Positions 54,411-64,000 of a DNA stretch of 64,000 bases are shown here, in pieces. The notes under the pieces were generated by a model. It did not search any database, had not been told where the DNA came from, and saw only the letters and a program-made list of their open reading frames with translations. Positions within the stretch are counted from its first letter, which is position 1; every line of letters starts with the position of its first letter. The position numbers were made by a program, and so were the translations under genes. Origin of the DNA: Triplophysa rosa (lineage: Eukaryota > Chordata > Actinopteri > Cypriniformes > Nemacheilidae); NCBI RefSeq assembly GCF_024868665.1, contig NC_079896.1, forward strand, positions 1,835,008 through 1,899,007, given 5' to 3'.

Positions 54411-55345
54411 AGTAAGAGAGCATATAAACATTTTGTCAACATATTTGTTGAATATGTACCTGAACAAGTTGCTTCACATGTTCTCTCCTGTACTACTACT
54501 TACGTTTATGGGGGGTTCTGCAACGACGGGCACTTTTGACTGTCCAAAATAAAAAATCAACCCCGCCTGTGAATTTTAATTTTAATCATCAGAGTCTGAA
54601 ATACATATTATAAGGTCAACAAAATTGCATGGAGTCATTAAGATTTTAATCTAGAACATGTTTATTTTTATATTTGTAATTTAATATTCAGGAAACCTTG
54701 AAAATGTGCTGCAGTAAAGACATGTTGTGGTAATGACATTTTTGATAATATTGCAGCTAATTGGCAGCTAGTAAGGTCATTATATTTTACTCTTATCATC
54801 TTAATATACATGAATTAAACAGTAATATACATTAGTTTTTAAAATGTATATCAAAGGATTACTAAACTGTGTGGTAAGGACACACAATAAATACTGACAC
54901 AGAAAATATTATATTTATCTTATATTTTTGGTATCTTATTAGTGAGGTGGCCTAATTTGTCAGCAATGTGCTCATGTGGTAATTTCTGTTTCCATAGAAA
55001 CTAGACTTGTCTGTCTTTGATAAAACTTTTTTCATTGTTGTGGTATAAGGACTCAAAAGTGTGGGACAGTCACATTTACTTCATAAAATTATAAAAATGA
55101 CCAGTAAAATATACAAAATAATTTATGATGCTGTAGAATAATATGTATACAAAACAATTCCATTTGAAATAATGTCAAATTGTAATTCGATTGTCGTATT
55201 TTACATATCTTAATATTCTGACCAGAGTTGTGTGACATGAACAAAAACGGTGTTTAGACCTATAAATGCTATATAATTTTATATTAAACACATTAAACGT
55301 GCATGCAAAGTGCATGCAGTCAAACCCCCTTATACCATAACTTGA
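54411..55345. other. Intergenic AT-rich DNA
   Basis: No gene or repeat ends recognised. Confidence 0.5.
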
Positions 55346-55349
55346 AGTT

Positions 55350-55740
55350 CATGATTCCACCCAAAAATGAAAATTCTGTCATGAATTACTCCACACCCCC
55401 CAGTTTTTGCAAATCTGTATAAATTTCTTTGTTCTACTGAACACAAAGAAAGATATTTGGAAAAATGACATTTCTGGGACATCATTGAGGTAAATTAAAA
55501 TGGTAGTCAGATGTGCCCCAGAACTGTTTGCTTTCTTACATTCTTCCAAATACAAAAAAATTCACAATAATTTTCCTTCTATGGTAGTCAATGATGTCCC
55601 AGAATTGCCTGTTGCTAACATTTTTCCAAATATCTCTCTTTGTGTTCCTCAGAACATACAAATGCATTCAGGTTCGGAACAACTTGAGGGTGAGTAAATG
55701 ATGACAGAATTTTCATTTTTGTGTGGAGTATCCCTTTAAA
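55350..55740. repeat. Fold-back element (Angel-like family), largest copy
   Basis: ACCCAAAAATGAAAATTCTG near the left and CAGAATTTTCATTTTTGTGT near the right are inverted. GTCATGAATTACTCC and GGGTGAGTAAATGATGAC extend the pairing. ATTCTTCCAAATA and its relatives lie inside. It ends in CCTTTAAA. Confidence 0.8.
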
Positions 55741-57229
55741 GATAATAGTTCACATTGGCACTTAACAGTTCGTTGTTCTTGCTTGATATGATCATTTTGT
55801 GATATTTAAACATTTTGTGATATTTAAAACTTTATTGCAACTTAACTGTAGACCTATACAGCACACACACACAGAGGGGTGTTAGTAAGGGGGAAGAGAG
55901 ACGCCAGGCTGGTTTGGAAAAGACTGCAGAGAGTTGTGGTTTCACAGGAGTGTGATGCGACACGGAGAGAGAGCGCGAGCGCATGAAGATGTGTGCACTC
56001 TATATTAATGTGTGTTTGCGCTTTCGTGTGTGCGCGTGCAGCCTCATTAGGCTGAGAGAGGGTAGATCTGCGGCAGTCGGTCTCCCCACATGATACGGGT
56101 GGGGGGATGAATGAATGCAAGGAAGAGATGAGGAATAAAAGAGGAAAGAACGCGGGAGGGAGGCGTTCTGATACATAATGATGACATTCAAAAGATCGTT
56201 GACTCTTGCTGGTCTGTTGTCGGCGATTATGGTCATTTATGGATTTGTTTTATAATTGCAGGACATGCTCACATACAATAAAAACGCACCATCTTATTAT
56301 TCAGAAGCTCTTTAGTAAATGCGATAATTATACGCTGCTATAAATCCCCTCACGTACAGGAAACGCGTCATCCGCTGCTCGTGCTTCGCCTGGCTACTGC
56401 TTCAGAATTCCCGTGCGTGCGTGCGTACGTACATGTGTGAGACTTTTCGCCCCGGTCGCAACCGTTGTACAGATGTGACCACAGTGAACCGTGCACCCCA
56501 CTCCCACCCACATGGTCGTTCTTTCCACAACAAAGAGCAATTAAAGTGCGCTGCCTCTCAGACCGAGCGGCCGACCGCCAGCCGCACTTCCACAAACACG
56601 AGATCCTGCGCGAGGGGCCCGCGCTGATTCAAACCAGACCAAAACTCTTCGTCTTTTACTCTCTAAATGATTTCCACATTACGGCTGATTGTTTAGGAAG
56701 CTCTTACAAACTTGCTAAATAGTACTTAGGTTAAGATCTACCAAATAATTGCAGGGTTTGAAGAATAATGTTTAGGCCTATTGTGAGGGAACGTCTCTCC
56801 TTTGGAGCGAGTGTTTATAGACAATTAAATGAACATAATAGATTTTAGTGCGTTCTGAAGATGCTTGAAAACCATCTGCATGCTTCTCCACAGCCCACGT
56901 GATTCAATGAGTGATGCCTGTATGTGCTGAACTTTACCGAGGGTTTTTCTCCAAAGTAACCATCTTATGTTTCAGCAACGATGATAGTCATACTTGACAT
57001 AGCAAAGTGCGGTGTTTCCTCTTAAATGCTAAGCAATACTTATGTTCAGACATCCCTTGTTGGAAACACTGTGGGCTGACAGGAATCCACCCACAGCAGC
57101 TCTGAGTTTGGGTGAGTGGTTTGCGTAATATGGCTGAAGAACTCCGGTCAGAGGCGTTCCCCTGCTTCTGTGCTAAATTTGTTTGTTTCTGTTGCTCTTA
57201 TATTTCTAACATTCAACAGTATCTTAGGA
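55741..57229. other. Intergenic, partly GC-richer, no gene recognised
   Basis: 56340-56640 is richer in GC and CpG than its surroundings, but neither strand gives an open frame with splice sites that I recognise. It could be a regulatory island or an upstream exon of a neighbouring gene. Confidence 0.3.
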
Positions 57230-57405
57230 GGTGACTAAATCATATAAATTCGTACGATCTTGTTCGTTTAGTTGCACAATCTGCTTTTGCACAAGTCGTT
57301 GTTTAGGGGTGGGGCTTCATTAATGCCTTTGTTTAATTCTATGGTTTTCCACGATTCACCTCGTATGAATTAGCCGGTTTGTAAAATAATGATGAATTCC
57401 TGTGA
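57230..57405. repeat. Fold-back repeat (GAATTCGTACGA family)
   Basis: ATAAATTCGTACGATC at the left, CGTATGAATTAGCCGGTTTG and TAAAATAATGATGAATTC at the right. Confidence 0.6.
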
Positions 57406-57549
57406 CGTAAAGCTGGTATAACATGATGTGACCCAGATAACACAGGTACGTCTGTAAGACGTCCGCTAAAGATCTGAAGAAAACAGGGGCGTGTCCGGTA
57501 GGACATTCTGTCCAGAACGGCCGTCCCATTGACGGCCCACGGCTGTGAC

Positions 57550-57901
57550 CAGGGGCGGTCTGGCCAACTAGAGTTCCAGGACGTATGGGGGTCGGAATGG
57601 ACGCTTTGGCCGGACAGACGGACCTATTATATACGCGAATGCACGCAACGCGAAGGCATTAGCAAGTCAGACACGTATGCATGTAACGCAATGACACGTT
57701 ACATACACCCCCCCGTCAACAGAAATGGTGGAGGGCCGATGCCAACAAACACCACACGACCCCCCCCCACTCGTCGACAGAAAGGGTGGAGGGCCGATGC
57801 CAACAAACACCAACCCCCCCTCCCCCCGGTCGACAGAAATGGTGGAAGGCCGATGTGGGCCGAATAATCCAGGGCCAATTTTGCTTCCCAGACCGCCCCT
57901 G
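57550..57901. mobile_element. Small inverted-repeat DNA element with internal tandem array
   Basis: Ends CAGGGGCGGTCTGG and CCAGACCGCCCCTG are a perfect inverted pair. No clean target duplication is seen. The inside carries a tandem repeat (57715-57870). Confidence 0.7.
57715..57870. repeat. ~57-bp tandem repeat, 2.6 copies
   Basis: GTCRACAGAAAKGGTGGARG followed by GCCGATG starts at 57715, 57773 and 57829. The first two units continue GCCAACAAACACCA with C-runs after it. The third breaks off into GTGGGCCGAATAATCC. GC-rich open frames here are artefacts. Confidence 0.85.
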
Positions 57902-58018
57902 GAAGAACATCTGATGAAAAAAACAGTTCTACATACATTCTGAATTATAAACATTTCACAGATACCTTCTAAATGACATTGCAGGTGAGCAAACAATAAA
58001 AAAATACATCATGTAGGT

Positions 58019-58469
58019 CAGGGGTTCCCAAACTTTTCAGCCCACGACCCCCAAAATAACAGTGCCAGTGACTCGAGACCCCCACTATCCTATCCTATCC
58101 TATGGTTAAAGTATTCAATCGTTGCGCGCAACTGCGCACATGTACTTATTAGTAAATTATATTAAAAATATCATAAACTTAAAGCCTGAGAAATAATCTG
58201 CGTGCAAATATGGGGATGTTTAACATGGTGCTGTAAATTGACTTGCCTAACCTAAGGTGCTTCCTTGCTGATGTCGTTAATGTGACGTAATCACCTCAGG
58301 GGTCATGATCGAGGGGAAGTAAATGCGAAAGGCTGGTGGCTTTTTATTGGCATGGTTTTATTTTTCACTTAGCTATTTTCATATTTTGTTACGCTTATTG
58401 ATCAAATACGCTGTTTCTAATTCATCTTGCGACCTCGCGGCCTTTCGACCCCCACTTTGGACACCCCTG
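58019..58469. mobile_element. hAT-like element
   Basis: The left end CAGGGGTTCCCAAACTTT and right end CACTTTGGACACCCCTG are imperfect inverted repeats, each next to a CGACCCCC block. The ends look like hAT elements. No 8-bp duplication could be matched. Confidence 0.6.
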
Positions 58470-58679
58470 GATGATACATCAAATAGACAGCTCCGAGATG
58501 TACTGTGTGCTGCAGGGTGAAGGTACAAATGTTAAATGTTTGATCCCTGATAGCGCACATACATCAGGGAGACGTCTATTTGACGTCTGGTCTGCATTTA
58601 TATCATCTCTTTTTAGACGAGAATGTGAAGTCCATTGTGAATTGTCTTCCTGAAGTCTCATTGGTAGGGTGTGTTGTGA

Positions 58680-59220
58680 TTATTACAGGTGCAGTGTCTC
58701 AGCCGTGTCTCCATCTGTTTGTGGAAGGTCCAGTAGAGGGCGTTCTTTACCAAGCTGGCCAGTGTAACGTGGCGTGGGTAGCTCGTGGTGGCTTTGGTCA
58801 GGCAGACTGGAGCCCTGGGCGCTGGCATGCAGCACAGCATTCAGGAGGGGCCCCCTCAAAAACCATCTCCTCAGGGGCCACACCCACCCGTACTCGCTCT
58901 CTGTGGGGGGATGGCGTGTTTCCTCAAGCCAGGCCTCTGGATTTAGAGCGGCTTTGAGGCCGCTCGCCTAGCCAGTGGAAGTGAAGGCATTCGGCTTTAT
59001 TTCTGAGCTTGGCCTGCGTGGCATTCGCGGCATCAGCGTCGTCGCCAACATGTACTCAATCATTACGCTCAATTCAAAACTCGATTTTAATTCACAACTC
59101 TCAAACTAAGAGCTCGGGTCATCGCAATATGTCACATTTTAAAGACGAACATTTTCTGAACGGTCTTGATGGTGGTCCCCACATTTATGGTGCTCCGGAG
59201 AATAACCGGACACACGGTGA
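58680..59220. other. GC-richer unique stretch, unassigned
   Basis: Between AT-rich repeats lies about 540 bp of higher GC with TTACAG at 58683-58688, an open frame to 58957, and an ATG at 59130 whose frame runs to a GTGAGAGG donor-like site at 59218. I do not recognise any product. A CTCF-like CCAGTAGAGGGCGT is at 58730-58743. This could be an exon, a regulatory element or neither. Confidence 0.25.
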
Positions 59221-59851
59221 GAGGTGGAAACAGCTTCAGACCTGAGTTCTGTGTTTGTCTTTGTGTGATGGTTATATTTCACCGCTATTATACTGCTTTA
59301 GCTACAGGGTGTGGGTGCAGATCTGGGTGGTCCGAGTTCTCCTTGAGCGTACGCTGTGGCTTTCTGACCTGCCATGTTTTGTTTTGGTGTCTAAAGGAAG
59401 GGTTCTCTTTAGGTAAAACCTGCTTATTTTTACTCAGGCTTTTAAAGACTTCCATGTCCGGCGCTCTTTCTATATGGGTGACATTTCATCCCAAAATCAA
59501 CAGAGAGGACGTTATATTTTGTTCAATTTAGTATCGTTTTCTTCTATTTTAGCATTGTTATGAAAGTGAACCACTTTTTTTTTAGGTTCATAAATATGTA
59601 TTTTTTTTCTTTGTGCATTATGGAAGGGAGATTTGACATGTTCAGTTGTCACAATGCAAAAATGAGTCAAAATGTAATTCTTCTCATTTTCTATTTTTTG
59701 AAGTGATATTCTGTCTATTTTACATATAGACATGTTCTAAAGATATTCTCATACAGTATATACTGTGCATTATATAAGATGCTTTACAAAAAGAAATGTT
59801 TTTAAGATGTTTATATTTTTCTTTAGTTTACATGAAGGGACCGATTTAAAT

Positions 59852-60547
59852 TAGGGATGCACCTATGTGTAAATTTTGGCTGATAACCGTTAATTCTCAA
59901 ACATTGGGAGCCGATAACCGATATATTGGCCGATATACAGTATCTAAATATTCATATAAAATTCCCTGACTGAAACAGACTGAAACAAAAGGCAAAAAGT
60001 GGACAACTGCTTTTATTTGAAAACATTCACTGCAAGGTAACCATTAGTTCTCTTTTCCCCCTGAAAATCATGTAATAAGCCTACTTTACACCAGTTAACG
60101 ATTCTTTAACCTTCAAACTTTTGTGGTGTATTTTTTATGTAATAAACAAATTATAGATGTTCTTCCAGAGCAACCCAGAAAAATGTTCTTAATAGCCACA
60201 TGTCTAACAGATCTCAAGACAGAACGCATTCAGACAGCAGTCTGATTCAAACAATATGCTTTTGTTCCTATAATTTATCATTTATAAATGTCTACATACT
60301 GTACCTACATCAACAATGTTTTGCTAACAGCAGTAAGTGAATGATCATGACAGAAAGACAGTACTGTTCTGTATTTTAACTGTGAGCAGCGTGCAGCTGA
60401 AGAAGAGAGGGAATGATTTATGATTGATCTGCTAAATTATTTTGGCCTAAATTTTTTTATCGATACCGATAACATTAAAAATAACCATGTATCGGCCGAT
60501 ATTTATTTATTGTGGTAAATATTGTAGCAATTTATTGTGCATCCCTA
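59852..60547. mobile_element. hAT-type non-autonomous element
   Basis: Ends TAGGGATGCACC and GTGCATCCCTA are inverted. The flanks ATTTAAAT (59844-59851) and GTTTAAAT (60548-60555) match at 7 of 8 bases. Inner CCGATAACCGATA and GTATCGGCCGATAT pair as sub-terminal repeats. It has no coding capacity. Confidence 0.8.
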
Positions 60548-63284
60548 GTTTAAATGATTTAGAACTGTATACATTTCCAAGATTCTTGCAACAATCTACC
60601 TGTAGATCTTGTAGACCATGTGCCAAACTGTGTTATAGGCACAACAGTGGTCACTGCAGGTAGGCCTATTGATTTGTTTTACTAACAAAATCTGTTCGAG
60701 CCAATATTTTTATTTTAAAAGTTTTCCAAACGTGCCGAAAACGTTTCACACTATTTTTCTTATGAACTCAATTTCTGGCATGCACATGGCCGTCTGTTGT
60801 AAGACTTTTTATTTTTCAATCTATTATGGAATTTTATTTAAACTTTTTTCACTTGACTTTTACAGCCAGACAAAGGATTTTTTTGAAAACCTTTTTCATT
60901 TTTCGCTGAAGCATCTAATTTGCCCACTTTTCTGTTTATTTCTTCCTCATTCGTAACATACGGTGTGTTTTATTCTTAGATTTTTTTGTTTCAGACTACT
61001 TTATCGGTGTGTCTGTGTGTTACTAAACATGCATGACGTTACCCATTGGACTGATGATTTGTGGAGGACACTTGTGGTAAAGCCGAGGGGGGCGGACAAC
61101 AGCGTGGTATCTCGGTGCCGTGTTTCGTATAGTCTAGAGTGCTGAGTAACCAGTAATTCATAAAATTGGCCTCTTTGTTATGATCATACTGGCTCCTTCA
61201 GGCCCCACACAGTTCCACTTCATGAGTATTTGACTGTCTTCGGTTAATGATCTGCGTAAAGCAAAACCAAAGCGGCTTCTATTCCAGAAAGATATATTGT
61301 AGATGAAATTAAGCTTATTTCTGCCGTTCGCCTTACTTTCTCATTCATCTTTCCATAGAAATTCCTGCGTTTCTCTGACCACACGGTCTGGAAAAAGGCA
61401 TCTCGCTGTGAGGCGAGTTTGTCCCTGACCTTATATCTCTCTCTTACCACATTTCCATCTCCAAAGCCACTCGCACACGTCTAATCATTTCACTTTTTCC
61501 TTGCATGGCGGCGTTATTAAGAAGTTTAATTTGTTGAGGGTCCGTGCAGACTCGGAGAGGAATTCTGGGGGAATTATTCCATTGATTCCAATTTAACCAC
61601 ATCGAAGTCCTTGTACACTATACACAGGCTAATGATGGAAGCATGAAAACCCAAAACCGAGTCGAAGATATGTACAGCAACAGTAGGCAAGAACCGTAGT
61701 TCATGTATAATGTTTAAATCTGGCCAAGAGCGCCGTTGTTTCATGCACAGCCTTCAGTCACAGTGGTTCAGGATCATAAAAAAGTCATGAAAAATGTTTC
61801 GTCTGTTGGATGAAAAAATTCCCACTCTGTTTTTGTGGGGAATTATGTTTCATTTACAATTTATGGCAGTGGTTTACACTAGTAGGTCAGGACCCATTTT
61901 TAATACATGCGACTATTATAATCGAATGCATAGCTGGGATAGCAAAATTGATTAACCTTCAAAAGGAAAACACATTTTTAATTTAACTCTCGTTTGAATG
62001 GAGTTTTTCTACTACTCACCCCATTGACTTTCATTGTGTGGACAAAAACGTTCTTGTGTTTTGCAGAAGGAATGTTAAAACAGGCCTGGAATAAGATGAA
62101 TTTCAACATTTTCGGCCAAATAATCATGATCCCCTTGATTTACATGTATGTACAGTATTAGAATGAACCGCACTATAAATCCAGCACACACACATACGCC
62201 CCTCATTAACACAATCATCTACTTTTCCTTTTACAGCCTATTACCCCACCAGAGAGGAAGAAATGTCAATGTAAAAATCAAAAATAGAAAAGATAAAAAA
62301 ACACAAAATGTTTTCCTTTCCTTCCAAATCTCTAATTATAGTTTTGAGGGAAACCATTGGCGGGCATCAAGCGTTTATAGCTCTTCAGAGTGATAGAGGA
62401 TTTCCCAATAAACCACTTACATCCAGCACCTCTCCTTTCAATATCTGCCGTTCAGGGTGTGGGATCTGTGACCCTCAAAGGGAAATAGGAGCTATTAGCT
62501 CGAATGGGGAAACCGCATGCAAATCGTGAGGAAAACGCTTTCCTCAAACTACAGTGAGCCCGCCACATGTGGCACAGCTCTCGCTTTAGAACTTCAGTAC
62601 GTTTCATGATGGCACACCCAGTTTAAAAGCCCAGTTTTTTGCTAGTTTTATACACTTTTATGCAGTTTTTCTCGTAATGTACAAAGCACATGTATGCTGC
62701 AGACAGTACAACAAACGTGCCCAATCTTTAGATTATTTTATAAATTAGTATCAAATTATTTACAGAATATTACGAAACAAACAATGTTTCTGAGTGAGGT
62801 TTACTCATTCATTCGATAGAGGCAAAATGGCTTCAATAAGACAAACACGTTTATAAAGATTAGTATTTGTATATGACAAAACAGAGGTGCAGCACAAAAT
62901 CAGCTAAATCTGTGTTTTTCACAGATCGCTCGCCCGTATCAAATGGAAGGTCCACATTTCATCTTCAATGAATCCTCCTGTTCTTCCAGTTCTCAGTGCT
63001 TCACGTCTTTGCATATGTTTCCATTCATTGGTAAATGAATAGCAGAGGATCAGGTGAGCGAATGAGGCCCGACGAGATAAACGCATGAATGAAAAGAGCC
63101 ATTCCAGGATTATCAGAACATCCCAGCAATTAACAAACATACAATTGGCCTCCTTAAAAAACATGTGAAAATGCTTTCTGAGCTTCGTTTTATTTCTGAT
63201 GTTGAGCGGGACATATCTGACGGCTCATCCCTCGCCAATATCTTTTAGTTTATAAAACAAATGTAAGTGGACAGAACTATTTCA
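60548..63284. other. Intergenic, nothing recognised
   Basis: AT-rich sequence with short chance frames only. No splice-supported exon, RNA gene or repeat terminus stood out. Confidence 0.4.
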
Positions 63285-63362
63285 CGAGGTGGCTACTGTA
63301 ATCCGTATGAATTTGGACCATCTCATTTAAACATTTTAGTACAATCTGCTTTTGCGCAAGTA
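63285..63362. repeat. Partial fold-back repeat (GAATTCGTACGA family)
   Basis: GAGGTGGCTACTGTAATCCG, then TATGAATTTGG and ATTTTAGTACAATCTGC, follow the family order. Only one arm is present. Confidence 0.5.
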
Positions 63363-63874
63363 TTGCTTTTTCTAATAAGCAATTTACTACAATAGTTTAT
63401 TGTTTAATAATAATTATATTTAAGTATAATAATTAGAATTATATTTTAAAAGTGTTATATATAACATGAGCGGAAAGGCGTTTTTCTAAACAGAAATTTG
63501 TAAACACCCCGAGTAAAAAATGAGGTCTGTTTTCCTGGACAAGAAACATATATAACGTGTATTGTCGATTTTATGTCTTTTATGAGCGTACAACTTTTAT
63601 GCCCTTCAAAAACCGGGTGTGTTTACTGTTTCTGAAATGTGGCAAATGTGCACATCTCAAGAGTTTGTTTTGACAGGTTTTTGGTTGCAGTTTTTCTATT
63701 CTGCGTCAACAACAGCTGTTCACTTCCCAGAAAAATGTGAAACATGCATGTTGGTTATACTATTTAGAAAAGAAAAAATTCTCTCCTTTACTTCCTCCAG
63801 CTTTAATCCTCCTATAGTAGCATGGCCTTGTAAACTAACGCTACTGTTTAGCGTCTTGACAAAATGTTTATATG

Positions 63875-63935
63875 CTCTCCTACTTGTAAGTCGCTTTGGA
63901 TGAAAGCGTCTGCCAAATGAATGAATGTAAATGTT
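63875..63935 (+). repeat. SINE tail fragment
   Basis: ACTTGTAAGTCGCTTTGGAT, then GAAAGCGTCTGCCAAATGAA and TGAATGTAAATG: the standard fish SINE tail, here in forward orientation. Confidence 0.75.
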
Positions 63936-64000
63936 AATTATTTTAATTTATTTCACCAACTTATAGCAGTATCATGTCACATTTTCTTCAGTATCGTGCA

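Noticed and set aside
55854..56236. Antisense frames rich in His, Ser and Thr
   Set aside because: Arise from GT- and GA-rich low-complexity sequence.
57541..57910. Target-site duplication for the CAGGGGCGG element
   Set aside because: The flanks do not match over 2 to 9 bp, so no duplication is claimed.
57667..57996. GC-rich frames on both strands
   Set aside because: Produced by the 57-bp tandem array in a small DNA element.
60669..60956. 95-residue Phe-rich frame
   Set aside because: T-rich sequence gives Phe, Leu and Ser codons by chance, with no support.

Overview
The window is nuclear DNA of a bony fish, most likely a cyprinid or close relative. It holds intron-rich vertebrate genes with GT-AG borders and very many fish-type fold-back and hAT-like repeats. 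No bacterial, viral or plasmid genes are seen. One assembly gap (N run) lies at 1720-2365. All exon borders were read by hand from translation, splice signals and reading-frame phase, and each coding sum closes in frame.

Layout: four protein-coding genes, all on the + strand. (1) kcnq2, 3166-20243, a neuronal M-current potassium channel. All exons from S1 to the stop codon are present and exon 1 lies off the left edge. (2) arfrp1, 26777-29308, an Arf-like Golgi GTPase of 201 residues in 7 coding exons. (3) stmn3, 32179-35214, a stathmin-family microtubule regulator of 181 residues in 5 coding exons. (4) helz2, 41088-53740, a giant helicase / RNase II-like / helicase protein of about 2529 residues in 20 coding exons. 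It has an upstream non-coding exon and two ISRE-type interferon-response sites. The 20.2-26.4 kb interval and the last 10 kb (53.7-64 kb) contain mostly repeats, with no gene I can recognise.

The four genes do not form one pathway. They are a conserved neighbourhood: their human relatives all lie at 20q13.33. From memory, the arfrp1, stmn3, helz2 order and shared strand match human, while human genes between them (RTEL1, TNFRSF6B, GMEB2) are missing here and kcnq2 sits on the other side of the block.

The observations most worth a second look are: a large imperfect palindrome of two ~64 bp arms carrying TCTCGCGA motifs just upstream of arfrp1; a non-canonical GC-AG donor directly before a phase-matched cassette exon in kcnq2; paired ISREs at helz2; a 78-nt in-frame stop-free helz2 intron that would add a hydrophobic segment if retained; a solo LTR with intact 5-bp target duplication after stmn3; and a hAT-type element with perfect 8-bp target duplication in a helz2 intron. 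I found no convincing entirely new gene system.
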